The notes under the pieces are model-generated. The model was not told the DNA's origin. It did not search any database and worked only from the letters and a program-made list of their open reading frames with translations. Shown piece by piece: positions 45,198-58,063 of a stretch of DNA of 64,000 nucleotides. This DNA is from Gnomoniopsis sp. IMI 355080 (taxonomy: Eukaryota > Ascomycota > Sordariomycetes > Diaporthales > Gnomoniaceae), in contig JAPEVC010000044.1 in NCBI GenBank assembly GCA_027946555.1, forward strand, positions 1-64,000. Direction: 5' to 3'. Both the position numbers and the translations under genes were made by a program. Every line of letters begins with the position of its first letter. The first letter of the stretch is position 1.

Positions 45198-46483
45198 TCA
45201 ACCCTTTTGTCCCTCATTTTCATTTATCAAGCGTTGCTCATCCCCTATGGCAAGACTTGCAGTGTCGGCGGGAAAGCTTGCGTTGGTGTTGCGGCCTGTG
45301 TCAGATCCAAAAGAAGGCTCGTCGTCGCTATCCATTCCAACAGGCTGCGATCCCTCACTCCTGGAAGTCCTCTTCCTTGTATGCCTGCTCCCCGTTGAAG
45401 TCCCACCCATTGTCACCATGGGGTATGCGTCTCTTTGACAGTGGGTTTCAGGTGCCGCTGGCATACCAAAGCTCGTGTCGAAAGACCTCATGAAGCCACT
45501 CAAGTTTGGAATAGTGGCAGAGACGAGGGACCAGGCAAGCATTCCTTGGAGGTATAAGAGATTCGTCGACATAGAAACTTTGGCGCCATCCGAGTGTCGA
45601 AGGCTATTCAAATGAAGGATTGACAGGGCGATCATGGGAAGACGACAACCAAAGGCCAGGACAACCTCAGCTTTCAAATGGACTTTCATGTTGAGATTCC
45701 AAACGAAGACCAGAGGAGTCAGACAGCCGATGAGGTCCGTGACAACGTCGACAGCGGTGACAATTTGCCAACGCAGGTACTGTTTGAGCATTCATTAGCT
45801 CAATTTCGTGCCATAAAGATCTTAAATGAACGCGTCTTGCTCAGTACATACCCGGCGAGGACACTGGCTCGAATTGGCGATGGGCACAAGACCGGTGTCG
45901 TTGCAATGCACACTCAGCCCCAGGACGGACCCCAGACCCCAAAGAATGTTTAATGCCATGAAAATCCAGCATATGTACCAGCGTCTTTCATGCGCCAACG
46001 TGAGGGCGCGAATCACGATTGCTGTGACGGAGCACTTGGCCAGGCATAGTGTGACAATAGCGAGGCTCTCGGCCGCGAGTAAGGTCTACTGCGATCATCG
46101 TAAGCACAAATGCCCAACCACGGGCAAGAGCCCAAAAAGTTTGCCAAGACGGTATACATGCCTGTCTTCCTTCAAGCGATTCGCTTGTAATAAATCCATC
46201 TGAAAGTGTGATAAAAACTGGCACAGACTGGACCATGTGGAAGATCTAAAGTTCGCTCAGGCAATCAGTACTGCAGATGTATGGAATCCTCAAACGACAG
46301 ACGTACGGTGGCAAAGCCAAGAATATAGTCATCAGCGCCCAGTACACGGACTTTCACATATAGCCTGGCGACTGCCACAATAAAGGTGTAAATCACACCC
46401 AGTATAGTAGCGATCCACAGGTATCCGGTGTGATCATCGAGACTGGTAGGAGACAGTGCCGGCCTGATAGAACGAACGACCAT
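45198..46483 (-). CDS. Fungal rhodopsin-domain integral membrane protein (second copy)
   Basis: Predicted exons are 46483-46307, 46245-46162, 46085-45852 and 45779-45198, all phase 0, giving 358 aa. TM1 is YLWIATILGVIYTFIVAVAR, followed by LYVKVRVLGADDYILGFAT (the R-x-x-x-K-x-x-x-x-x-DD-x motif after TM1). Exon 3 carries AAESLAIVTLCLAKCSVTAI, and then WYICWIFMALNILWGLGSVL. Exon 4 gives LRWQIVTAVDVVTDLIGCLT, FVWNLNMKVHLKAEVVLAFG with helices, and a Ser/Gly-rich cytoplasmic tail of about 100 residues. In-frame joining of exons 2 and 3 needs a GC donor (CAG|GCATGT); the nearby GT donor shifts the frame. That junction is therefore uncertain. It is the same broad family as the 20.3-kb gene, but the two are clearly diverged. 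Function is unknown; sensor roles are known for some relatives. Confidence 0.75.
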
Positions 46484-48181
46484 CGCGTTGGAATGTTGAA
46501 CATAAGAGCCTCCAAGGGCTTTGCTTTTCCCAGGTCATGTGTTGAACATTCTGGAAAACAATCGTCTGGAAGATGTGAGCTCAGGGCTCGCCAAGTTTTG
46601 TAAGAGACCGGCGAATATGAATCTGACATGGCGAGTTGTGGCAAGGCTCTCTTCCATTTGCTTAATTTTCTTCCTTGTCACTTCGTCAGGCTTTCATTCC
46701 GCTACCAAAGAACATGCATATCGCTTATATTGCTACGAAATGTCTAACGAATTACAAGCACATGATGTAGGCCCGAAGAATTCGGCCGAATGGAGGGCGG
46801 GACTCGCTGACAGCTGGCATAGGCTACGTTCCACAGTGTCAATGAACAGTGATCCGGACTTCTGAGCCGAGGCACATATTCTCAGCGCGCTGGAGCACGA
46901 CTCTCAGCCCCGGGTTATTTCCTGGCGAGGGTGGCCGTCCCCCTGGTACTCTATGAGATTAGCTGTTCGAACCGTTGTGAACTTTTTTTGAAACCACTGT
47001 TGCGATTTGTGTGTGTGGCGTGATGCCGGTGCTAGGAGAAGTGCCAGGATACGTTGACCGTGTTGCAGGGGCAAGTATAACCAAATAGGCAAGTCGAAAA
47101 TCACAGGATTCTTCAATTAGCCAACCGGCTGATGCCCTTTGGACTATGGTCGTCCCAACAGGACGGTACGCCACTGACAGACCCTGTGTTCTTCTCTGAA
47201 GGTGGATTATGTCGCTTCGATAGGTGGAACAGATTCGTACCATGAGAAAAATTGGGGCACCAGACCTCGCGTATGTATATGCGTCCTGTTGGCTGCATTT
47301 TTCTCGCGGTATTTAGCCAAAGAAAAAAGTGACATGTTCACAATTCACACCTCGTTTACCACCAACCCTTGGGCTAGGAGTTGTGTGAGGCCATGTTCCA
47401 AACCAGGGACTTTTTCCACACCTTTCAGAGCAGCCATCAGCTTGAGATGGATTTTTCAAGAAGTTCAAACTATTACAAAGCCTTTTCATGGTCTTTTGCG
47501 CTCAATTATTTGGTAGAATATATAACATGAGATACAACAACGAGACCATTTGAGTTGCGACGTATGGTTCTTCTTTAGGGCTGTGGTACATTGACAGTCT
47601 TGGATGTAAGCCAGAGCTGAGCTGGCTGTCAGTACAGTATTCACTCGTATACCGTACTCTACTGTGTTTGCTCTGTTTTCGCCTACACCATCAGCAGGGG
47701 GAGTGACAGCCCGCTCCCGGACAATGCGCACCGGACCGAATAACCCACCTACACGCATCTGCAGCTATCCTGTCGCCATAACTGGCCTGCAATTCCAGTC
47801 CACAATATTCCAGAGTATCCACTCACCGACATGATTCCCCCAAGAGCAAGCATTCTACAATTCGGAATAGATAATATTCGGAATGATAGCCGACATGAGA
47901 TGCTGGGGGACTCGCAGCCTTGCCCCCCGCCCTTCTATAGGGTTGCAATGCATGCACAGGGGCGAGACCAAAAAAATAAATAAAAATGGAGTGTTATGAC
48001 CGGTGTATATATCCTGACCAACATCTCTCACTGGGTGTGAAACATTCGATTGCACCCTGCAACAAGTTGTTCGTACCAACGTTCACATCGGGTCTCATTC
48101 ATCTTAACCTTTGCCACAACGATCTTGGGACCACGGGAAGACTGGCCGCATTTCTTGTTCTCTTATTAGCCGGGCCACACG
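46484..48181. other. Intergenic between divergent membrane-protein genes
   Basis: 1.7 kb. A frame at 46617-46865 would encode a short protein with a hydrophobic N terminus (RLSSICLIFFLVTSSGF), but nothing else supports it. No other gene was seen. Confidence 0.5.
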
Positions 48182-50421
48182 ATGGCCAACACGAACGTGG
48201 TCGACAAGTCCGAAATGGTGTTCAGCGAAGGGCCTCTTGAAGACCATCTTGAGAGCGACAAGGGCAGCGATGGAAAGAGAGGCAATGCTCGAGACCGTGC
48301 CGACATGTACCGCATGGGCAAGGTACAGGAACTTCGGGTTTGTGGCGCCCTCTGCATATAAGATTGTTGTCATTTGGAGGATGCACATGCTGACAATTTC
48401 GAATTTCAATGTAGAGAGACTTTTCGAGCATTACCATCTTCGGATTCACCATGCTTCTCATTGCTTCCTGGGAGGCGGTACTGGCGTAAGAATCCTAGAC
48501 TTATTATACGTAACTCTCAAAATGTGACAAGTCACTCACGGCATGATAGTTGCTCCATCATGGGACTCATCAATGGAGGAACTGGCGGTCTAATTTGGAT
48601 GTATTTGATCTGCTGGATGAGCTTCATCTTCATCTATCTGTCAATGGCCGAGATGGCATCTATGTGAGTATCCCGAAGGTCGTCTTTCTGCCCCTGCACG
48701 AGACATCTTGTTGACACGAAGCACTGCCCTTTACTCCTTCTAACGGAAATTCCAGGGCGCCGACTTCTGGAGGGCAGTACCACTGGGTATCCGAGTTTGC
48801 TCCAAGGCAGTATCAGAAGTTCCTTAGCTACTTCTTGGGCTGGCTGTCTGTACTTGGTTGGCAAGCCAATACCGCCGGCGCAGCCTACATCACCGGCACT
48901 CAAATACAAGGTACAGTACATACACCTCTACTTACATACGACGCATAATCAGGCTGGCGTTCCATATACTGAGATGTTTGTATTGTGATTTAGGTCTCAT
49001 TGCTTTGAACAAGGCGGACTATGTCTACTTAGCTTGGCACGGCACACTCCTTACCATTGCGGCCGCGACTTTCACTCTTCTATTTAACATATTCCTGGTG
49101 CGAAAGCTGCCTCTGATCGAGGGTATTCTGGTGGTCATTCACATATTCGGTTTCTTTGGCGTTATAGTCACACTGTGGGTGCTGTCGCCTACGGGAGATC
49201 CAAAGACCGTTTTTGTAAGTGCTGTCTTGGTCCCTTGCGTCCGGGCAATAAATACAACACATCGGACAGGTTCTGATGATCCCTTTCCTTTGCTTTATGC
49301 TAACTCAGCCCGACAACAGACCACTTTCAGTGATGGAGGTGGATGGGGTAGCCTTGGCGGTAGCGCTCTCGTCGGCATCTCGTCAGGCATCCTGCCACTG
49401 CTCGGGGCGGACGCTGCTGTGCACATGTCTGAAGAAGTTCAAGACGCTGGCCGAGCTCTCCCAAGGTAGATATATCTTCCCCCCCTCCCCACCATGTCTC
49501 TTTTTCTCTTTCTACAAACGACATTATGAGGTGGTGCAGAATGCTGACCAGAGACTTTCCTTTCCTACAAGATCCATCCTCTCCGCCGTCGTAATCAACG
49601 GCGCTGCCGGATGGATCATGGCCATCACCTTGAGCTTCTGCATCAGCGCCATGAACTTTGAAGACGTCCTGTCGTCACCCACCGGATACCCGTTCATGCA
49701 GGTGTTTTACAATGCCACAGGGTCGACCGGCGGTGCCACGGCCTTGACCATCTTCCCCATCATCTTCGGCTTCGCCGGCATCCTGACCTTGATGGCTACC
49801 TCGTCGCGACAACTCTTCGCCTTCGCCCGCGACAATGCGCTACCATTCAGTCCGTGGCTGGCCAAAGTCTCCAGCAACGAGATTCCGCTGAACGCTATTC
49901 TTGTGACATTTTCCATCACCTGCCTGCTCTCGCTCATCAACCTGTCAGTCCATATAACGCACTAGCTTTCTTGATCCTTCCACCCCTTCCTTTTTGTTTC
50001 TTTGCTCTCCTTGAGCTTTTCGGACGCATCTTTGAGAAAATACTAACAACCAATATTGACGGACAGGGGCTCCGCAGTTGCACTCAACTCCCTGACGTCC
50101 CTAGCCGTGTGCGCACTTCTCTCCGCTTACATCACCTGTATCGGCTGCATGCTCTGGCGCCGCCTGTCTGGTGCACCGCTACTACCGTCGAAATTCAGCC
50201 TAGGCAGATACGGTCTGGCCATCAACATCATTGCCGAGGTAGTGCTCGTCATCTTCCTCATACTGAGCTTCTTCCCCGAAACAAAAGAGCCCGATGCGGT
50301 GGGGATGAACTGGAGCATCTTGATCTACGGGGCGGTGGCTGTGTTTTCTCTGGTCTACTATTTGGTCAATGGTCGGCATCGATACGCCGGGCCTGTCGAG
50401 TATGTGAGGAAATTGGACTAG
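48182..50421 (+). CDS. APC-superfamily amino acid / GABA-type permease
   Basis: Eight exons: 48182-48337, 48415-48485, 48550-48663, 48756-48910, 48994-49214, 49320-49465, 49572-49943 and 50067-50421. They are in phase and give 529 aa, the usual length. A charged cytoplasmic N terminus contains the conserved MGKVQELRRDFSS, followed by TM1 (ITIFGFTMLLIASWEAVL), GLINGGTGGLIW (unwound TM1/TM2 region), MAEMASMAPTSGGQYHWV (family signature), and GWQANTAGAAY. Later come AAVHMSEEVQDAGRALPRSI (the conserved E-x-x-x-A-x-x-x-x-P loop), RDNALPFSPWLAKV and LLPSKFSLGRYG before the last helices. Twelve TM segments are expected in the plasma membrane. Relatives (GABA, choline and general amino acid permeases of fungi) import nitrogenous compounds by proton symport. 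The substrate is not deducible from sequence. Confidence 0.93.
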
Positions 50422-50597
50422 ACCCTTTCTTTTCTCTGTGGTGCTCCGCGGCAAGATTTATATGGCGTTTCTCTGCGTCGCCGGGTCCTGGATATCGTCG
50501 TTGGACATGATTATATCCACTTCTCCGTAGGTAATGAAATCCTAATAGACTATCCTCGTCATAGCTCGCTGTCGTCCTGTGTCCCGGCTTACTTGCT

Positions 50598-51134
50598 CTA
50601 CTGCTCTTCTGGTGGTGCCTGTATCTCTTCGTCGTTCACGACAGCAGTTGTCTCTTCTTCTTTTCAAGCAAAGAATCACGTCAGCAGCGTCTCGTCTTTT
50701 GTGTCTCCGGCACCTTTCGAGTATAGGAACTCGAGTATTGCCGGGGGTTTAAACCAGCTCTACCCCGACAAAGCCACTCCCAAGCCCCTAAAATCCACCA
50801 ATTTCCCAAGCTACGGAGCGCTCACCAGGGCTCGACACCAATGAAACCAAGAAAGCTGCAACGATGCGTGGGCACACACACACACACACACATACACAAA
50901 CCCGCCCGAAATGAGATTTCAACACTCACCACGCTCATCCGCTGCCTTCTTCATCTCAATCATAGCTTTCAACCTGTCCCTGACCCTATCCACACGTTCT
51001 TGCAACTCTAAGTCCTTGCTCGTCTCTTCCCGATTCTTGCGCGCGACTTCCTCATCATTCTTCCTCAAGCCGCTGATATTGAGCTTATCGTCCAGCTCCC
51101 TCAGGGTCGGGAGATGGGAAGAGGACGAGCTCAT
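50598..51134 (-). CDS. Small acidic coiled-coil protein, unrecognised
   Basis: Two exons, 51134-50930 and 50659-50598, giving 88 aa. Exon 1 runs from MSSSSSHLPTLRELDDKLNI through a strongly helical heptad-like stretch (ELQERVDRVRDRLKAMIEM) to ADER. The intron (270 nt) has a GTGAGT donor, CTGAC branch site and AAAAG acceptor. It contains a CA dinucleotide repeat on the plus strand at about 50873-50891. Exon 2 continues in frame with EETTAVVNDEEIQAPPEEQ and a stop. The continuous acidic helical composition across the junction supports the model. No domain or targeting signal is recognised. It may be a small subunit of a larger complex. Confidence 0.6.
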
Positions 51135-52341
51135 CTCCCCTTCCTTCCCTTAAATCTTTCTTCCCCACAGCCTCGAGAGTAGGGTTCTTCTTTCCGTTGT
51201 TGATGTGCAAAGGGAGAAATACCGCTCATGCGCTATATATGGCCCGCAGCAATGTTCGTAGTGCATGAGGCGGTCCCCCAAAAACGGGACGATCCGCCTG
51301 TGAAAGGACCACCGATAGAGAGAAGAAAAACGCGAAGGTGAAATAAGTTATAATCGATAGCCAAGCTTGGTGGTGGGTGGCGTGCTAAGGCCCTGCGCTG
51401 ATCCGTTGACTTCCCGCCTCAAGTTACATTTAACCTAGTAGAAAAGAGAGACCGGGTTTCCCGTTGGGAGCTTGAGGGTTAGAATTCCGGGGCCGGGATG
51501 GTCGGTGATGACCGGATGTATTGGCGAAGATCAATGAAAAGGGCTTGACGGCGTAGTAAGGTGACGATGGGCGAGATTTTCAAGAGAAAGTTCCAGAACT
51601 TAGAAGGCAATGAACGAACGGTGGCCACATTTCGGGGCGTACCAAGAGATCCAGCTTCGCGCTTATTAACAGGTGATATGTGAATGGTGTGTGTGGTACC
51701 ATACTACTTTGTATTAGTCGTCCGCGGCATCCCGTTTCACTTTATCAGCTTCTTGTTTTAGTCATCCCTTGCTTTTGGGTATATGCCGTCGTCTTATTAC
51801 CCTCCACCAACGGCCGACAGCCCATCACCAATGGTCTATGTCTCACAAAGATGTCTGTCAGCATCGAAAGCACGGTACCTGGTGGATAGCAACCGGTTGT
51901 GCGAGGAACAAATGGTTTTCTAGTTGTGTCAGTCAGGAAATATACCTATGATGTACGGTCACCGCAATTGAATGAACCGGGCGGTATACTCGATCCAAAG
52001 ACAGGCAAAATCCCTCATATCAGATGAGGATTATTTTCATTGGGGCATCTGTATTAATCCACCTCTGGGAACAATAAGCGTGCAAAAAGAGGTTATACAT
52101 AGTCTCCTGGCGGGTATGAGAATACACACTACTACTTATGAACTCCAACCCACAGTTGCACTCCCCGAAAAAAAAGACCAGCGCACCAGGAATTCTGGAG
52201 CTGAGAAGTCAAATGTCAGCCCCATTCCTCCCATCATCTTGCACATAGTTGCAGTGAGTGTTGGGCTTTAAAACGCCACGTGCAGCCTCATCATCAGACT
52301 GCGATAGATCGCCTCCCATTCAATCGTCTAAAATAGTACAT
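51135..52341. other. Intergenic, no gene seen
   Basis: 1.2 kb upstream of the small coiled-coil gene and downstream of the Q/P-rich gene. Only chance frames under 100 codons occur. Confidence 0.6.
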
Positions 52342-55300
52342 CTATGCTGGAGTAGGCGGTTTAGCCAGGGTTGCAGAAGGTGCTGGTGATGGTGTAGCGC
52401 CTTGTATCGGACCCGGACTCGGTGACGGGACCTGTTGTGGAATACCGTTCATGCCAGCAGGTGATGGTGCCCCAGGCATCCGGGGACTGGGTGACGACTG
52501 GCCAGCTCCACCAAACTGGCCAGCTCTCATATGCATCTTCTGCATATTGGGCGGCTGGGCCGAGATGCCAATGCCACCAAGGCCAGAGACACCCTGGGGA
52601 TTTCCAGTACCCGCAAGTTGGTTCTGTTGCATCTTATTGTTGAATTGATTGGTACGCTCAAGAGCTAGTGCCCTTTGCGCATTCTGATAGTTCATACGCT
52701 GTTCAGCAGTCATCTGAGCGGACCAAGCGCCCTGTCCGCTTCCCGGGGCAGGACTCTGTGCTTGACTCGGATGTACGCCATTCGAGGGGAAGTGAGGGAT
52801 GCCTGCTGCGTGACCACCTGGCTGGCCTGGAGTTCCATATGGCCGGGCTTGAGGCATAGTCTGCTGTCCAGGGCGTGGTGAATAGCTCGAACCCCCTGGG
52901 AACGACATTGACATCTGTGGAGAAGGGTTCCTTTGTGGGCTCCCTCCAGCACCATTCATGTGCGAGGGTATACCGCCAGGCTGCTGCTGTTGATACTGAG
53001 TCTGCATGCCAGGCTGCGGTTGCTGTTGTGCATTATAACCTTGGTAAGCTTGTGGGAACCGGCTTGAGGTACCGGGTTGGGGGTGTTGCTGATAACTCGA
53101 CGCAGCTCGTGGTTGTCCTGGTGTACCTTGAAACGGCGGGACTGCGCTCGGAGTACCGTAGCCTCTCAGCGGCTGCATAGACTGTTGACCAGTCCATCCG
53201 TTTGGTCTTGCAAAAGGTCCAGTCGCTGAACGATGCGATTGAGGTGACATGCCTGTCATCGGAGCAGAGACCTGCCGTGAGTAGTTTGGAGGCATTTGCG
53301 CGCGTACAGGAGACTGCTGGTAATGATTTGGCACGGGGACCGGTGTTTGATTCGGCATCTGGAACTGACGATTGTACTGTGCTCCGGACTGGTAGGGCGT
53401 CGCACTGTGGAAACTCGGTGCCCGTTGGGGAGTTTGTCGTGGGGCCTGTGTGGCCTGCGCCGCTTGCTGCTGCTGGTGTCGTATCCTGGCCGACGTCTCA
53501 TCTTCCTCCATCACACCCTTGTACACATCGCTCTTGACCTGGATCTTCGTGCTCACATTCAGCTCCTCCAGTTTGTCGGAGTTCAGGCGGGCTACGGCGT
53601 AGGGAGGCAGACTGCTGATGATCACCTTCAGTTGATCAGTTAGCATCTGGTATGTCTCGTACTCCTCTTCAGATGGCTCATGAGCTTGAGATCCATTCAG
53701 CATGTCGGCCTTGGCAGGATCGGTCGCATTTCGATTCTGGCTTGTCGGCAGAGTGAGGTGGCGGTTTCTTTGATAGGAAGCCAGCGTCTCAATCAGGTTT
53801 GAGATCTCCTGCAAGGTATCTTCCAACTCCTTCTCCTCTTCCGGCTTCTTGGTTTGGTCGCCCCCATTCAAACTAGGATCAACTAGGCTGTCGTCCCAAT
53901 TTTCAACAGCGTTGGCAATCTCCTCTTCGTCAGTTGGTGTAATGATGGTTACTTCGTTGGCTTCATCGGACTCGTCCAGCTCAGCGTCCATTAGTTGTTG
54001 CATGTACCGATAACCCTGGCGTTGGTACCAAAGGCGACCAAGTTCACCTGACGAAATGACTGCGCCGCTGTCGTCCTTTTCAGGCGCGAAGCTCGAGAAT
54101 GCCCCACGAAACAGAGCCTCCATCTCGGTGACCTCCAGATCGACTGATGAGGGGCCTTGGGCAGCCAGACTTAAAGTGCGTTCGCGACGTCGATCCTGAT
54201 TCTTGGTAGGGGGCGCAGCGTTGCTGTAGTCTAGCCAAACACCGGTACTGAGCTCTTTGAGATAGTAAGAGTCCTTGTTGTGACCGTATGACGACCGATC
54301 TGCGAGCTCAGGATGATAGTAACCTAGCACCTTGCCCTTGATCGCAGACTTCGGCGGCTTTGGTGCCTCGACGGGGGGCAAATTTGCCGATGCAGGAAAC
54401 ATTTCTCCCAGGTTTGGGACTCGTGCGGGCTTAGGTTGCTCGGCGGGAAGGACCGCAGTTGTAGTCAGCCCGTACGGTAGCTGAAGATCAGTCGGTGACT
54501 TGAGAGCAACGTCCGAGCCATCGTTGGTATGCTTCCGCTTGGGAAGACTGGAGAAGAGGTGTCGCCCCTGGGGCGCTTGGCCGAAAATAGTGAGGACGGT
54601 ATTGTTCTCAGCAGGCTTCTGCACCAAATCATCCAGGTTTGCTGACCCATCAAGTGCGATAGGCTGTGCAGTCTGAGGATAGGCTAGTTCCCGGTTGTGG
54701 ATCTCCAGAGCCTTCTCCTTGAAGTGGTCCAATTGCAGTAGAGCCTTGTCGTCAAAGGTAGCGCCATCCTTGGATTCGGCAGATCGGAGCTCGACATCCT
54801 TATCATCGATGACCTTCTTTAAATCCAGAACTAGCTGGTCGAGTAGTTTGTAGGCGTCCTGGTTGACCTTGTCCTCGATGCAGACGGGCTTGGCACCGTC
54901 GTCGGACTTCTGTTTCTTTGATTGCGGCTCATCGGCAGTGGAGGGGTCTGGCAGAGGTCGCTTGAGGATAGACGTGGTGGTATCGAGACTGGCAGGCTAG
55001 TTAGCAAAATTGAGTAGAAATGGGTGGGTTAGACGGAAAGCTGGGATGAATAAGAGATGTAAAGTAGTCGGAAATGACGATAATAAAGGCTACACGCGTG
55101 GTAGAAATGGAGGGTGGCTGAAATACTAAAGTGTTTGGTCGTTCGGGATGGTTGTCGCATACCTTTGCAGTACTTGGAAATAGTTCCGTATCAGCTTCTT
55201 CTCGTCGCGCAGTGGCTGGTCGTCGCTAAAGAGGATGGTGGGCTGGTTGGCGTTGGCGTTGGCATTGGCATTGGCATCGTGTTGAGAATCGAATGCATCG

Positions 55301-55503
55301 TCGCTGTCTTCGCGCTTCCGTTTTGTGGAGAGACCCGAGGCTTGCGATGCATCGGAATGCGATTGGGATTGTTGGAGTTGAGACTGAGGCTGTGATGCAT
55401 CCGCACCTGCATCTGCATTTGCAAGGCCTCCGTTGACGTTGGGGATCCCGATGCCGTTGGCCTGCGCGACGGCGACAGCTTCGGCATCGGCAGGCGAGGC
55501 CAT
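52342..55503 (-). CDS. Large Q/P/S-rich probable nuclear protein
   Basis: Two exons, 55503-55163 and 54988-52342, giving 995 aa. The 174-nt intron has GTATGC, CTAAC and CCAG signals and joins YFQVLQ to SLDTTTSILKRPLPD. Residues about 35-80 are Gln/Ser/Asn-rich, with a KRKRED nuclear-localisation-like stretch and an alternating Ala/Asn run from a GCN repeat. The middle (about 250-420) is the most protein-like part: KGKVLGYYHPELADRSSYGH, GVWLDYSNAAP, MEALFRGAFSSFAPEKDDSG and LWYQRQGYRYMQQLMD. The last 400 residues are disordered and rich in Gln, Pro, Ser, Gly and Met. This layout is common in chromatin-remodelling and coactivator subunits, but I cannot name the family. Conserved blocks and the lack of stops make it a secure gene. 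Confidence 0.85.
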
Positions 55504-58063
55504 GTTTGCGTGCGATTGGGGGTCGCGAGGACGGAGTCGATGGCCGCGAGGGAAGGGGGTTCGAGATGTGACGTGGAGGTGTGGTTGACCAGAGTCGCGC
55601 CTCGTCGCGTTGGCTTCGCGAAAAAATGGGGGGTTCCTGCCTTGGTGCTTTGCCTGGGACTGCAAGTGGGAGCGCTTTCAAGGGAGGAGGGAAATGCCAG
55701 ACAATTCTGCACTTTGCACTGTCAGACCTCTTCACTCAGCTCTCAGCAGCAAAAAGGCCACCAGAGATTGGAGCTAGTTTTCCGCGCTAGTCTGCTTTGG
55801 GCCACCCACTCGGACCGGAAGAATCTCTTGTTCCGGCCCAACCTCTGGTTCTACTTTGGTGAATGTTGGCTTGGATGATGGGCTTTAAAGTGGCATATTG
55901 GGTCAACAAAGATGGATTGTTAATTGAATTGTGGTCTATGGTGATGTTGGCTATATCGATGAGAGGTCACTCCAGGGCAAGGGGGGGGGCAAGGTGTGTT
56001 GCGGGACAGGCGTAGTCTACCCGCGGCGACAGGAGCTCCTGTCAAGGTCTAGCAAAGTCTGGGGTAATCTCCACCCAAGATCATCCCAATATCAATGTCG
56101 ACATGTCTTGCAGGCAACATACCTCTCCGAAGAGCACTCTTCTTCTTGTTGAAAGACTGTACAAGATGTGCCAAGCATACCAGTGAATGATTTATCCAGA
56201 GTCGTCACATGCATGCCTCACAATACAATGCCACGAGAGATTCTGCACACTGAAGGAGGACCAGGACCATCGTTCAGAACATGACGCTCAGTCACTCCCT
56301 GTAGGTTATTGGCGAATATCTATTCCATGCCAAGGTATCGTGAAAAAGGTCATTCCCAAGCAAGAGGGTCTATAGGATACTTCTTTGGTTTTGCAAAGCC
56401 CTAAGTGTACTTTCAGTGTAATTGCAGTGTACTTACTACAGCCAGAAGGCTCTCACTGTGTTGAGAGCATGCCCATAATAAAGGCAAACAGGTTTGATTA
56501 GTTCAACTGTGATGCAGCTGTGTTCTTTTCCCAAGTCCGAGTCCACATATTAACCAGGTCGTTCAGATTGAGGCTTTAGAGTTTGGGATTCGAGAACGAC
56601 ATCCAACAACCAATTGTTCAGGTCAAAGCACAATTGTCTTCTCGAGACTAGCGACTAAAGAAGCCACCAGACTGTCGTACTGGAATTTCATCCGTGCAAA
56701 ACCCGCTCGGCCGAAATGGTGAAAGGCGCTCAGCGACGAATCTCAGGTATAATTTCTGGCTGTCTGGACGGGCATGGGCAGGCTTTGATTCGAAGAAGCT
56801 CTTGAATACAAGAAGCCCTGAATTCATCGGCTGGTGATTGTTCGACGGGCCTGTTGCACGCGGATATATTTCGACCAAGTCAAGTTGTAACTTTCGAGTT
56901 TTGGTTCCGATGCGGCTGAAGTCAAGATGGCCGAATGTCCCACCCTCTCATTACAACAACAGGAGGACTGACACCCAAAAATAAAAAGAACTTGACCAAA
57001 GATCGAATGAGAAACCTTCAGGCGGGCACACAGGGCTTATTATGAGTGCAGCGGAGCCGCCATGAGGTGCATTTCATGGATGCAAGCCCCAAGGTGGTAG
57101 TGGTAGGGGCAAGGGTCCCCCCGCCTGCAGGTTTCCCGCCGCAGGTCTGTCAACCGAGACACCCTTGATTGGCGCTGGACCCTGGACCACTAACATCTAT
57201 CCGTACATTGGCGCGCGTCTGCCAGCACTGAGCACTCCACGACGACTTCAATATCCTGGAGCCACAAGCGCTTAACTACATGCTAGACATTGCCGTCTCT
57301 GCCCGCCGCCGTTGCTGCTTGGCCAAGTGGTTCCTGCAGAGGTCTCGGGACCCCATCCCGGCGGGGACACATCACGAAGGGTCCCTGCGGGTTGCTATAT
57401 CTGGCGTCGAGGCAGGGCATTGGGCCTCGATGATGCCGCGATGCAGGTCTGTACTTGGGGCCTCATTTAACAATCTTGCTGCGGATTGTGATAGCATCAT
57501 GCCGTCGAGGCCCAGAACCACCGGGACTGGCTTCCGGAAGACTAGGGCCTAGTGGTCGTGGCCTACTCTATTTCGCCTCGTATTCGATCGATTGTTTACC
57601 AGCGTCTACGCTTTACAAAAGACTGAAGATACCCTCTTGAAGTCACTTGTAGCTGGCTTTAGATATGTTACCATATTTTTGACAATCATTCAACTGATCC
57701 TTTCTCTCTGTCTCTCTCTCTCCTCTGTCTTGTTGTTTTTCTCTTGCATATTATCTAATTCACTTCACTTTGTGCCTTGCCTTGTAGCTCTTGCTCAAGG
57801 CCATTGTACTCCTCGTCCACTTTCGCCGATCACAACGACCTGCGGTCATTGTTCTACACCACAACACCCTTGTCATTGCTTTGATTCTCTCTCTACCATC
57901 GGCGCTTCCATATCATCGATCTCTCCTTGAGTTGATCTACACACAGGTCTGTGGCTCCTCGACTGCCAAACAAAACTCGATAGGCGCCCGCTTTCCTCCC
58001 TAGCGGCCCACCGCCCCTCTGATCTTCAGTCACTCTTTACAATCTGATCTTCAACAAAACGAT
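55504..58063. other. Intergenic, includes promoter of mucin-like gene
   Basis: 2.6 kb between divergent genes. A long CT-rich tract (for example TCTCTCTGTCTCTCTCTCTC at about 57703) lies upstream of the mucin-like gene, typical of strong fungal promoters or leaders. A poly-G run lies at 55982-55989. The frame at 57592-57930 is low-complexity leader-like sequence, so I call no gene. Confidence 0.5.

Noticed and set aside
57592..57930. 112-codon frame upstream of the mucin-like gene
   Set aside because: It is a CT-rich leader or promoter sequence giving Leu/Ser-rich translation, with no junction to the downstream frame.
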